Assembly: GCF_022410465.1 (NCBI RefSeq)
Contig: NZ_JAJSON010000020.1
Location: 166,581 to 230,580 of the forward strand
Direction: 5' to 3'
DNA: 64,000 nucleotides
DNA from: Christiangramia crocea
GTDB lineage: Bacteria > Bacteroidota > Bacteroidia > Flavobacteriales > Flavobacteriaceae
The notes beneath the pieces are model-generated. The model had not been told where the DNA came from and did not search any database. It saw only the letters and a program-made list of their open reading frames with translations. Positions 8,976 through 17,691 of the stretch are shown piece by piece. The position numbers and the translations under genes were made by a program. Within the stretch, counting starts at the first letter, position 1. Every line of letters starts with the position of its first letter.

Positions 8976-9014
8976 CAACCAGCTTAGATCCGGAAGGATA
9001 GAAGCTATCTAAAC

Positions 9015-9048
9015 AAAAAAGCCACTCAGTTGAGTGGCTTTACTTTTA
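9015..9048. terminator. bidirectional terminator between convergent genes
   Basis: GCCACTC at 9021-9027, loop AGTT, GAGTGGC at 9032-9038, flanked by an A-run on the left and TTTACTTTT on the right. It serves the gene ending at 8975 (+) and the gene ending at 9094 (-). Its stem is identical to the one at 10179-10196. Confidence 0.8.
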
Positions 9049-9093
9049 AAAACTGGACGTCAGACTATTTTATTATTAGTAGTCCGTGACCAT

Positions 9094-9999
9094 TCATTTG
9101 AATTTCTGACTCCATTCTACAAAACCAGGTTCAATTTTTTCCAGTCTCATTACAAGCTCTTCATTATTATCGAGAGATTCTTTTCCTGCCGGAAATTCAT
9201 TTTTAAGTAATCTTAAAAAATTCTCCCCCCTTTTATCAAATAAATCATTTGCCCGGCTTTCAAACATGGATTGATACCAGGCATAATCAGGAACGCCAAC
9301 TCCGGCATATTTTTCATTAAAGGTATCTAAACCAGTATGAGTTGGATCATAGGCTTCCAGGATCACCCGGTTAGAAATATCCCAAACCTCTGCCAGGTGA
9401 GGATTGGTACGTCGTAAAAATGCATATGAAAAATAGTTGGCAACAAATTCATTTAACCAGTGATTGGTGTTATTGATGCCATAGGCGATCATGTAAGCAT
9501 GACCTATTTCGTGAAAGCCGATAAGGTCCAGCATTTTAGCTGAAAAATTCTCATAGGAATAACCTAATTCAGAAATTTGAGACATTAATTCAGGAGACAC
9601 CTCATCCTTTATTTCAAGCATAAAGTCATATACGGCTCCATCTGCCACAGAAGGAATAATGGCAATAGAGGGATTCCCGGCAGAATAAAACGGAAGCCCG
9701 TAGGGAACATCGGTATCCAAAGTCTCCCAGGCTTTTTGATCCAGTAAAGCAAGTCTGAAGTTGAGATCGGTTCCAAAGCTTTCTTTATAATATTCAAGGG
9801 CATCGGCCATTATGGGACCTAATTCTTTAGCTTTCTTCTCGGCATTCTCGGGATGATAGACCATTATTTCATACCTGGATGAATCAAGGTCTAAAGATCT
9901 GATCTTTTTTATAGGTTCGGTTCTTTTTTGAGCATTAGTGGTAAAAAATGATAGTACAAGAACACTTACAAGAAATGAGGTTTTTATTTTAAAATTCAT
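9094..9999 (-). CDS. secreted HExxH-motif putative zinc metallopeptidase
   Basis: 301 residues counted from the ATG at 9999. An upstream start at 10044 would place 15 polar residues before the signal peptide and is rejected. The signal peptide (MNFKIKTSFLVSVLVLSFFTTNAQ) directs export. A gluzincin-type site is visible: HEIGH at residues 163-167 and an EFVANY segment with Glu184 in the position of the third zinc ligand. The rest resembles no peptidase I can name; the family may be one of the unassigned Bacteroidota M1/M4-fold relatives. Substrate unknown. Its upstream region (10000-10298) has a terminator for the next gene upstream. Confidence 0.7.
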   Translation of the reverse strand: MNFKIKTSFLVSVLVLSFFTTNAQKRTEPIKKIRSLDLDSSRYEIMVYHPENAEKKAKELGPIMADALEYYKESFGTDLNFRLALLDQKAWETLDTDVPYGLPFYSAGNPSIAIIPSVADGAVYDFMLEIKDEVSPELMSQISELGYSYENFSAKMLDLIGFHEIGHAYMIAYGINNTNHWLNEFVANYFSYAFLRRTNPHLAEVWDISNRVILEAYDPTHTGLDTFNEKYAGVGVPDYAWYQSMFESRANDLFDKRGENFLRLLKNEFPAGKESLDNNEELVMRLEKIEPGFVEWSQKFK

Positions 10000-10298
10000 A
10001 TCGCACTGATTTGATTGGTCTTCAATCAATATATCGAATTTCAAATTTTGCTCCTAAAAGCCTCGGTGTAATAAGAGTTTTATCGATTAATTGTTAATTA
10101 AGAAATAAGAAAATTAAACTGAAAACCTGAGAATCATGGGATTAATTCTAAAAGGAAAGCCATATTATAAGAAAAAAAGCCACTCGTTTGAGTGGCTTTG
10201 CTTTTAGTAGCGAGTAAAATTGAAATATCGAACCAATTCTTCGAGGATTTAGCATCTATTTCGAAATTATAGAAATACACCTTACCCAATAAAAGAAT
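10000..10298. other. 299-bp intergenic region
   Basis: Apart from the terminator at 10172-10203 it carries AT-rich upstream sequence of the HExxH gene. No RNA gene or ORF of note is seen. Confidence 0.4.
10172..10203 (-). terminator. terminator downstream of the orphan lipoprotein gene
   Basis: GCCACTC at 10179-10185, loop GTTT, GAGTGGC at 10190-10196. Read on the minus strand it ends in seven T (TTTTTTTC), a classic intrinsic terminator about 100 bases after the stop at 10299. The stem is the same as at 9021-9038. Confidence 0.75.
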
Positions 10299-12296
10299 TT
10301 ACAACCTAACCAACCTAATGTAGGATGTGGATTCTGGGTCCTCACTCCTTATTATAAACTCTGTTTGTTCTACAGAATCAACCTGAAAGTAACTTACATT
10401 AGAGGTATAATAGTTATTAGTTAGGCGCAATGTTTTATTACTGGAATTGTAGAGTAAATAATAAGTAATATGATAATCTACCCATTCATTCCAACTGAAG
10501 TCATTAGGATTTCTATTCCTATATTCTGACGATACACTTTTTCCCGAAGCATCCATGATAAATTTAATTTCAGTACGACATTCTCCATCCCAACAACTAT
10601 ATTGATACAACCATGTACCTTCGTAATCAAATACTTCCTCAGAAACCTTAAGATTATATTCAACTTCATCTATAACTTCACCTCCTTCTCCTCTCACTGA
10701 AGCATGAATAACCTGTTTCTCTTCCTCTCCTGCAACAAATGTAACTTCAGCCATTCCATCTGAACTTACATTGGTAATTTCTGAATCAAGTGTTCCATCA
10801 CCCTCGATTACTTCCCAATGTATTTTAGCCCCAACGGGGTATGTCTCTTCCTCTGGAGTAATATTTAACTCTGTACTTACATCTATTTTAAATTGCTCAT
10901 CTTTTGCCAGAACCGTATCATCGATATCTGGATTTTCTACTAATTTGAAGCAGGGATATATTTCTCCATCGAGAACCTGGCGACAGATATCGATATTGTT
11001 GAGTAATGCCATGTCACCAAATTTCTTTCCCAATTTGTATGAAATTTCTACTTTTGAATAAGCATCCAAGAATCTAAGAGCATGACCAAGATATTTTTCT
11101 TTGTTGCTTGTCACAGCATCTGACATCCCACTAAAATACTCAGAGCACCTCGATAGCTCTAAAAGAGATGATTTTGAAAATTCATATAATTCAAATAAGA
11201 AAAATTTTACCGTCAATTCATCTTCTTGAAGTGCATTGATGTATATATCTATCAAACCACCAAATATATTTCCATCACAACTTTCTATGCTGGGTGCATA
11301 TTGGTCTGATTTCACTCCGAATGCTGTAAATATATCATTGATTGATGTATAGAAGTTATAGAACGCAGCATCTATAGATAAAGAAGAGCTACCACGCATT
11401 GGTCCACCAAATTTCATTCGATATTTACCTTCATATCCTAAAGGTATTTCTAAATCCTCTGCTTTTTTAAATACCATACTGGTAGCAGAGCCATCATTCC
11501 AGAAATAATCCCAAACACTCTCTATAGATGGAAAACTTACTTGATTTCCGACCAACATAAGATTCCCAGTCAATGAGGTATTATCTTCATAGTCAAGAAC
11601 CTCCAACCCCCAGGCAGCCGTAGTAGTTCCATCATTATTTACTAATAGATTACTATTTTCATAATTAATCTTTGGTTCAACTAAATAATCAACTTCCTGC
11701 ACACGCATCATAGATTGTTGTTCATTTGCAGAAGAACTCGATAATAAACTCTTGAAAGAGGAAAGTACGGTTTCGTCTGTTAAAGGAGATTGATTATTTT
11801 TGGCAGCTACTTCTATAGCCTCAACAAGAGCTATAAATTGTTCCTTCTCTTTAACTTCATCCAATATTTTAGATAAATCACTAAAGCTGGTGTTCGCAGT
11901 CCATGGCATCATCCCAAAAATTACTTTGGCAGTAGTTTCTGCATTTATAGCTTGATTTTCATCTTCAACAAAAGAAGCGTAAAGCATATCTCCATTGTTG
12001 TTTTCAACGAACAGAACCTTCTTATCCATTGAAGTAACCCCTGCAATATAGTCTCCGTTTTCAGCAACCTCGTAATCATCAGCTACTCCAACTACTTTTA
12101 ATTCCTCACCTTTAAGGTTTTCTCCTAAATCTACAGTACCAGTTATTTCGACAAGGTCATAATCAATATTAGGATTTTCAGAGGAACCAGGATTTTCGGT
12201 AGGGTCGGTTGGTGTATTATCTTCAGGTGAGTCCTTTGAGCAGCTGAGATTAAAAAGCAAAATCACAACTAACAACACTTTTAGCGAACGAAACAT
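10299..12296 (-). CDS. large orphan lipoprotein with an Ig-like segment
   Basis: 665 residues with lipobox LLFNLSCSKDSPED (Cys about residue 19) followed by a Pro/Asn/Thr/Glu-rich linker, typical of surface-anchored lipoproteins. The N-terminal domain (about 45-130) is a beta-rich segment, the middle (about 130-450) is mainly helical, and a bacterial Ig-like module follows with HWEVIEGDGTLDSE and AEVTFVAGEEEKQVIHASV (about 475-550). The end (about 560-665) is a separate beta domain with TWLYQYSCWDGECRTEIKF, similar in layout to lipocalin-like domains. No catalytic motif is recognised and the family is unknown to me. It is a single-gene unit: terminator downstream and a tRNA terminator upstream. 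Confidence 0.65.
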   Translation of the reverse strand: MFRSLKVLLVVILLFNLSCSKDSPEDNTPTDPTENPGSSENPNIDYDLVEITGTVDLGENLKGEELKVVGVADDYEVAENGDYIAGVTSMDKKVLFVENNNGDMLYASFVEDENQAINAETTAKVIFGMMPWTANTSFSDLSKILDEVKEKEQFIALVEAIEVAAKNNQSPLTDETVLSSFKSLLSSSSANEQQSMMRVQEVDYLVEPKINYENSNLLVNNDGTTTAAWGLEVLDYEDNTSLTGNLMLVGNQVSFPSIESVWDYFWNDGSATSMVFKKAEDLEIPLGYEGKYRMKFGGPMRGSSSLSIDAAFYNFYTSINDIFTAFGVKSDQYAPSIESCDGNIFGGLIDIYINALQEDELTVKFFLFELYEFSKSSLLELSRCSEYFSGMSDAVTSNKEKYLGHALRFLDAYSKVEISYKLGKKFGDMALLNNIDICRQVLDGEIYPCFKLVENPDIDDTVLAKDEQFKIDVSTELNITPEEETYPVGAKIHWEVIEGDGTLDSEITNVSSDGMAEVTFVAGEEEKQVIHASVRGEGGEVIDEVEYNLKVSEEVFDYEGTWLYQYSCWDGECRTEIKFIMDASGKSVSSEYRNRNPNDFSWNEWVDYHITYYLLYNSSNKTLRLTNNYYTSNVSYFQVDSVEQTEFIIRSEDPESTSYIRLVRL

Positions 12297-12393
12297 ATTA
12301 TAACTTTAGGTTAAGACGCCTCAAATATAAATGCTTACGCTTTTCAATGCCATACCCCTAAAAGGGTATTTGGTTCGATAATGGACTGAAAAT

Positions 12394-12428
12394 AAAAAAG
12401 CCAATTATCTAATTAATAGATAATTGGC
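12394..12428 (-). terminator. terminator of the initiator tRNA gene
   Basis: A 12-bp stem, GCCAATTATCTA at 12400-12411 and TAGATAATTGGC at 12417-12428, loop ATTAA. On the minus strand it is followed by TTTTTTATTTT, and it begins 8 bases after the tRNA 3' end. Confidence 0.85.
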
Positions 12429-12435
12429 TTTGAAG

Positions 12436-12508
<73 letters not shown>

Positions 12509-12519
12509 ATATTGGACGG

Positions 12520-12552
12520 CAAATATAAGACAGAAAAAAGGATTCTTCCAAA
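12520..12552 (-). promoter_or_regulatory. Bacteroidota-type promoter of tRNA-fMet
   Basis: On the minus strand TTTG at 12552-12549 and TATATTTG at 12527-12520 match the phylum's -33 TTTG and -7 TAnnTTTG elements with a 21-base spacer. The -7 box ends 12 bases before the tRNA 5' end. Confidence 0.75.
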
Positions 12553-12567
12553 CTTTTTTGAAATAAA

Positions 12568-12921
12568 TTATTCAGTCACCCACCGAATGGCTTCAAGCCT
12601 GTCCTTTAACTCAAAAGACCTAACTTCTGTAGACACAAAAAAGTTGTCTATATCCATGAACCTACGCACCCATGCCAGGTCTGTTACCATAGCCAGCTTC
12701 TTAATCTGATTAGAATGGTCGAACTTGAACTTGATGTTTTCCAGGAGTAATTTCAACGGCACCTTATTATCTGGCATAATCTCACAGAAAAGATTGATGT
12801 AATTATGCTCCTTCAATTTTTCTTCAATAACTGCATGGATCTCCTCCAGATATTCACTGGTTATATTCCTGTCAACCATTATCCCTACCACGTGACCTGC
12901 TAATTCAAAACTAATTGCCAT
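12568..12921 (-). CDS. SpoIIAA-like (STAS-fold) protein
   Basis: 117 residues, cytosolic. The alternation of strands and helices, with GIMVDRNITSEYLEEIHAVIEEKL, a KLLLENIKFKFDHSNQIKKLAMVTD core and a VRRFMDIDNFF segment, matches the SpoIIAA-like family (PF11964), a STAS-type fold found widely as a single domain. These proteins have no settled function; related ones may respond to lipid or anion ligands. It lies 63 bases downstream of the CPXCG gene on the same strand and could be the last gene of the RND-exporter transcript. Confidence 0.75.
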   Translation of the reverse strand: MAISFELAGHVVGIMVDRNITSEYLEEIHAVIEEKLKEHNYINLFCEIMPDNKVPLKLLLENIKFKFDHSNQIKKLAMVTDLAWVRRFMDIDNFFVSTEVRSFELKDRLEAIRWVTE

Positions 12922-12984
12922 AACTAAACTAAAACTTTAAATTAGCAATTATTCATAAGTAATAATACGCGGAACCGAAAAATA

Positions 12985-13167
12985 TTATTGTTCTATATCC
13001 CTGGCTTCAAATCCAACCAGTTCAGAATTTTCAAAGTTCACATGAAATTCGATAGGCCTGCAGCATACCTCGCAGTCTTCTATATAGGTCTGACTCGAAA
13101 TCGAAGGGTCAAGAAGAACCGAGATCTCTTCCCAGCAATAAGGACATTGAAAAAAATGTTCATACAT
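12985..13167 (-). CDS. CPXCG-motif cysteine-rich protein
   Basis: 60 residues with two Cys pairs, CPYC near residue 8 and CEVCC near residue 32, then a RPIEFHV segment. This is the layout of the CPXCG-motif family (PF14255), a small zinc-ribbon-like protein of unknown function; the first motif has Trp (CPYCW) where the family has Gly. The gene begins 2 bases after the TolC-family stop, so it is co-transcribed with the exporter. No role in efflux is established. Confidence 0.8.
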   Translation of the reverse strand: MYEHFFQCPYCWEEISVLLDPSISSQTYIEDCEVCCRPIEFHVNFENSELVGFEARDIEQ

Positions 13168-13169
13168 AA

Positions 13170-14504
13170 TTACAACTCAACATTCAGTAACTGACCGGTT
13201 AACTGAAGCACTTGCAATTCTGCAAGCTTTGCATCATACTTTGCAAGATTAAGACTGGTCCTGGCATCAAGAAGGTTTATCTGTGCCTGCCTGAACTCTA
13301 TGGAGGTGATCCTTCCCAGTTTATACTGTTCTTCAGACCGGTTAAAATTATCAAGGTTGGTTTCTACATTTTCCTGCTGAACATTCAAAATATAAAGTTT
13401 ATTGCGGTAATTCCCCAGGGCATTTGCTATATCCCTGCTAACTTCACTTATCAACCGGCTTTTAATGATCTCCTGATTCTGATATCTGATCTTAGAGTTC
13501 TTAACCTGTACGCTGGTCCTCCCGCCATCAAAAATATCCCATCTAAGGCTCAGACCAGCCGCAAGGCCATCTGTTGTGGTAGTTGAACCGGGAAAGAATG
13601 CTGTAGCAGCACTTTGATTCCGGTTCCAGCCATAGGAACCGGTAAGCCCTAAAGTAGGCAGATAACCTGATTTACTAATCTTGATATCGTAATCGCTTAT
13701 TTCAAGATCTTTTTCTATCTGAAGCAAGGAGACGTTGTTAAGTTCAGCCTGATCAACAAAACTCTCCAGCTCAAGTTCAGAGATAAAACTCACTGTAGTG
13801 TCTACCTGAAATTCATTCGCATTCACATCCCGGTTAAGCAACACGTTAAGATCTCTCTTGGTATTTCGAAATAACTGTTCGGCCTCTATAAGCGCAATAC
13901 TATCGTTATTCACGTCTACCCTCGCATTCAATACAACCAGATTATTGGCCTGGCCATACTGAAACTGATATTTAGCTCTTGTAACCCTGTTCTGCGAGAT
14001 CTCCAGGCTTTCTTCCAGCACACCTATATTTTCTGATAAACGGGCGACCTCATAATATACGCTCATGATCTGCAGGATTGTATTCTCAATGGTTTCCCTG
14101 GCTTGGAGCTGAGAAAGATCATATTGTTCCTTTAGACTTTGGTAATTATATAATCTTCCAAGACCATCAAATAGGGTGTAGTCCAGATTTATAGAAGCGT
14201 TATAACGAGTGTTCTCAATATCCTGCTGATCCACTACTTCTCTCCCATCTGGCTCTGTAAGCCGGTCGTTGATATCATAATTTGCACCTGCAATTCCACT
14301 AAGGCTGGGTAGATATCCGGAATTCCAGATGCTTTGATTATTTTCTGCTATTTCCACATCATTCCTCGCAAGCCTTATCCCGAAGTTTTCCTCCAGAGCC
14401 CTGGCAATGACTTCATCCTTGGTTAAGACCGGCTGCTGAGACCAGGAAGGACAGGAATAAAAAAGGCTAAAAACAAGAATTATTAGACTATGTAATACTT
14501 TCAT
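13170..14504 (-). CDS. TolC-family outer-membrane efflux protein
   Basis: 444 residues from the ATG at 14504, which begins a signal peptide (MKVLHSLIILVFSLFYS, cut near WSQ). A longer frame starting at 14591 would run 29 charged residues into the coding region of the pump and is rejected. The mature protein has the duplicated outer-membrane-factor repeat: long coiled-coil helices, LSLRWDIFDGGRT in the second repeat and LDYTLFDGLGRL in the first. It forms the trimeric outer-membrane channel of the tripartite exporter. Its start lies inside the end of the RND gene (17-base overlap), which implies translational coupling. Confidence 0.9.
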   Translation of the reverse strand: MKVLHSLIILVFSLFYSCPSWSQQPVLTKDEVIARALEENFGIRLARNDVEIAENNQSIWNSGYLPSLSGIAGANYDINDRLTEPDGREVVDQQDIENTRYNASINLDYTLFDGLGRLYNYQSLKEQYDLSQLQARETIENTILQIMSVYYEVARLSENIGVLEESLEISQNRVTRAKYQFQYGQANNLVVLNARVDVNNDSIALIEAEQLFRNTKRDLNVLLNRDVNANEFQVDTTVSFISELELESFVDQAELNNVSLLQIEKDLEISDYDIKISKSGYLPTLGLTGSYGWNRNQSAATAFFPGSTTTTDGLAAGLSLRWDIFDGGRTSVQVKNSKIRYQNQEIIKSRLISEVSRDIANALGNYRNKLYILNVQQENVETNLDNFNRSEEQYKLGRITSIEFRQAQINLLDARTSLNLAKYDAKLAELQVLQLTGQLLNVEL

Positions 14505-17500
14505 GCGATGCTGATTCTTTTTTCTCTTTAATAGCTCTTTCCATTTCTTCTTTTGCAGGCTTTTCTCCCGTTCGTAACCAATATCCGCCAACTTTTATGC
14601 TATTGCTTATAGAAAGTAATAAAGGCAGCAGAAGTAAGGTTAGGATGGTAGCAACAGCAATTCCATACGATATGGATATTGCCATTGGTTTAAGGAATTG
14701 TGCCTGCCTGCTTTTTTCCAGTAATAATGGTGCTAACCCAGCTATAGTGGTAAGCGATGTAAGAAATATCGCCCTGAATCTTGACCTGCCTGCCTCATAA
14801 AGTGCTTTTTTGAAATCCATTCCTTCCCGTAGGAAGCTATTATATTTTCCAATAAGCACAAGACCATCATTCACCATAATTCCCACGAGAGCTATGATTC
14901 CAAGGGCTGAAAGCACATTAATTGGAAAATCATGAAGCCAGTGACCCCAGGCTACTCCAATAATACTAAAAGGGATCATGATCATTAGCAGGAACGGCTG
15001 ACTATAACTTCTGAATGTAAAGGCAATAGTTGCATAGATCAGGAACAGAATAATAGGTATAACCTTGGCCGCAGAGCTGGATAGCTTGGAGGCTTCCCTG
15101 TTCTGCCCTTCATAGGAAACCGTTATACTCGGATATTTTTCAAGGAGTGGCGGAATCACATTTGCCCGCATATCTTCCAGTATCTCGGTAGAGCTCCCGT
15201 TTGGATCTTCCATATCTGCCGAAACACGAATCTCCCTCATCCCGTCCAGGTGACTGATGGATTCGGTTCCACGCACGATCTCATAATTGGCTATCTCATC
15301 AAAAGGCACTCTCTGGCCGGTAGGTGTAACGATTCGGAAATCGTCAAGATCATTGATAGAAGACCTGTTCTCCCTGTTATATCTTACCCAGACCCTGATC
15401 TCGTCCTGCCCACGCTGAAAACGTTGTGCCTGGGCTCCAAAGAATCCATTCCGGATCTGCCTCATAACCTCTCCAAGATCAAGACCCAGCGCATAGGCAT
15501 TGTCTTTTAGCTGAACGTTGATCTCCTTGATCCCTTTTGGATCATTGTCGGTCACATCCTTTAACAGGGAATTATTCTCAAGATTTTGTTTTAACTCTTC
15601 CTTGGCAGCCTCAAGTTCTGCCATATTATTTCCTAAGAGGGATACCGAGATCGGGGAACCTCCAAAATTTCCTCCCGAGCCAAAAGTAAGGCTCTCCACA
15701 CCATAAACGGGACCTACTTCATCTCTAATCGCATTGGTGATCTCAGGAGAACCGAAATCTCTTTCTTCCCCGGGTAGTAAGTTTACCTGTAAGGAAGCCT
15801 TATTATTTCCGGGGCCAACTCTTTTTATTATATTTTCAACTACCTGTTTATTGCCGGTTTGTTTTTCCGTATATTCTTCATTTACCCTCCATGCAGCTGC
15901 TTCCACCATAGTGATAATGGAATCTGTCCTTTCGGGATTCACCCCTTCCGGCATCAACAGGTCTATGCTCACCCTGTCACTTGCAATACTGGGAAAGAGA
16001 GTAACCCTTATCCAGTTACCACCAATGGCTCCGATGGTAAGAATAAGTACTGCAGCAAGTATAGCAAACGCCATTACCTGTTGGGTAAGAATAAATCTTA
16101 ATACCGGACTATATATCCTGTCCCTCATAAAGACCATTACCCGGTCTCCCAGAGCGTTTATTTTGCGCATATGCTGGAAGAATCTGGCCAGCCCTTTTTT
16201 AGGGCTACCATTCTCTTCCCTTTTTCTTAAGGCTTTTGAATGTGCTATGTGTGCGGGTAAAATAATAAGCGCCTCGACTAATGAGATGACCAGGGTTAAA
16301 ATTACTACCGTAGAAACCTCTCCAAAAAATTCACCTATCCGGCTATCCAGGAAAAGGAAGGTCGCAAATGCGAGAACCGTGGTGATAATTGCCGAAAGGA
16401 TGGGGGGCACTACTTCCATAGTACCATCAAGGGCCGCCTTTATCGGGCTTTTTCCCATTTCAGAATGCTGATAGATATTTTCAGAGATCACGATCCCGTC
16501 ATCTACCAAAATTCCTATCACGATTATCATCCCGAATAAGGAAAGGACATTAATGGTCACTCCAAGCGAACCTGCGAAAATGAACATTCCAAGAAAAGCT
16601 ACCGGAAGTCCGAATGCCACCCAGAAAGCCAGCCGTAAATTCAAAAAGAGAGAAAGAAAGAACAATACCAGCAAGATCCCCACAAATCCATTCTCCACCA
16701 GCAACTGTGTCCGTTGCCCCAGTGTAATGGAAGCATCGCTCACAACATTCAGCTGAACATTGCTGTTCTTCTGATTGAATTCCTCTATGTATTCATTTAT
16801 CTTTTCAGCAGTGGAAAGAAGATCTTCGCTGTTAGTATTACTAATGGAAACATTCACTGCAACATTACCATTAAAATAAAGTGCATTTGGAGTCTCTGAG
16901 AACTGATCCCTTACCATGGCCACATCTCCCAGTTTTACGATCTCTCCTGCAGGATTCGATTTGAGCACGATATCATTCAAAGCATCGGCATAATATGCCC
17001 TGTTATTGGCACGAATAAGATAATCTTCCGCATCGGTCTTAATAGTCCCTCCTGTAGAAAGAATGTTGGAATTCCTTACGGCCTGTGCCACCTGTTCAAA
17101 AGTAAGGTTATAGGCCAAAAGGTCGTTCTGGCTTACAGCTATCTCTATCTCTTCCTGCGGAAAACCGGAAATTTCTATCTGGGAAACTCCGTCTAGTAAC
17201 CTTAGGTCGTTCTCTATTTGCTGACTTATTCGCTTAAGAGTAGCAAGGGGAACATTCTCCCCGCTAACGGCAAAACTTATGGTCTCCCTTACAAATTCCT
17301 GTTTTGAAACCACAAGTGGCTCCATACCTCCCGGGAATGTAGGAACGCGGTCTACCGCATTCTTCACTTCGGTAAGCATGGCGTCTATATTCTCTCCTCT
17401 TTCAATCTCCACCGTAATGGAACCTCCGCTCTCTCTCGCTACTGAAGTCACCCGATCTATTCCTTCAAGCCCCTTCAGGTTATCCTCTATTTTAAGGATT

Positions 17501-17691
17501 ATCCCTTCTTCTATTTCTTCAGGCGCTGAACCAGGATAGGCAATGCTGATATTGATGATTCTGGATTCCTGTAAAGGGAAAAATGAAGATTTCATATTCA
17601 TCACCCCTATGACCCCAAAGATCACAAAGGCAATGATCACGACATTTACCGCGACCCCGAACTTTATAAAGTAATTGATAAGATTTCTCAA
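14488..17691 (-). CDS. RND-family efflux pump (AcrB/HAE1-like permease)
   Basis: 1067 residues, the normal length. TM1 is at residues 10-32, followed by a large periplasmic loop with the AYPGSAPEEIE motif (51-61), then a block of TM helices, a second large loop (about 560-870) and a final set of six TM helices. The proton-relay motif GILVDDGIVISEN has Asp397/Asp398 in TM4. These pumps take substrates from the periplasm or inner membrane and pass them to the TolC channel, driven by the proton gradient. The start overlaps the stop of the membrane fusion gene by 4 bases. Substrate unknown; no regulator is adjacent. Confidence 0.93.
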   Translation of the reverse strand: MRNLINYFIKFGVAVNVVIIAFVIFGVIGVMNMKSSFFPLQESRIINISIAYPGSAPEEIEEGIILKIEDNLKGLEGIDRVTSVARESGGSITVEIERGENIDAMLTEVKNAVDRVPTFPGGMEPLVVSKQEFVRETISFAVSGENVPLATLKRISQQIENDLRLLDGVSQIEISGFPQEEIEIAVSQNDLLAYNLTFEQVAQAVRNSNILSTGGTIKTDAEDYLIRANNRAYYADALNDIVLKSNPAGEIVKLGDVAMVRDQFSETPNALYFNGNVAVNVSISNTNSEDLLSTAEKINEYIEEFNQKNSNVQLNVVSDASITLGQRTQLLVENGFVGILLVLFFLSLFLNLRLAFWVAFGLPVAFLGMFIFAGSLGVTINVLSLFGMIIVIGILVDDGIVISENIYQHSEMGKSPIKAALDGTMEVVPPILSAIITTVLAFATFLFLDSRIGEFFGEVSTVVILTLVISLVEALIILPAHIAHSKALRKREENGSPKKGLARFFQHMRKINALGDRVMVFMRDRIYSPVLRFILTQQVMAFAILAAVLILTIGAIGGNWIRVTLFPSIASDRVSIDLLMPEGVNPERTDSIITMVEAAAWRVNEEYTEKQTGNKQVVENIIKRVGPGNNKASLQVNLLPGEERDFGSPEITNAIRDEVGPVYGVESLTFGSGGNFGGSPISVSLLGNNMAELEAAKEELKQNLENNSLLKDVTDNDPKGIKEINVQLKDNAYALGLDLGEVMRQIRNGFFGAQAQRFQRGQDEIRVWVRYNRENRSSINDLDDFRIVTPTGQRVPFDEIANYEIVRGTESISHLDGMREIRVSADMEDPNGSSTEILEDMRANVIPPLLEKYPSITVSYEGQNREASKLSSSAAKVIPIILFLIYATIAFTFRSYSQPFLLMIMIPFSIIGVAWGHWLHDFPINVLSALGIIALVGIMVNDGLVLIGKYNSFLREGMDFKKALYEAGRSRFRAIFLTSLTTIAGLAPLLLEKSRQAQFLKPMAISISYGIAVATILTLLLLPLLLSISNSIKVGGYWLRTGEKPAKEEMERAIKEKKESASHESIT

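Noticed and set aside
15734..16471. 245-codon plus-strand open frame opposite the RND pump gene
   Set aside because: It lies entirely antisense to a full-length, well-conserved pump; the composition is that of a shadow frame and it has no start context or domain.
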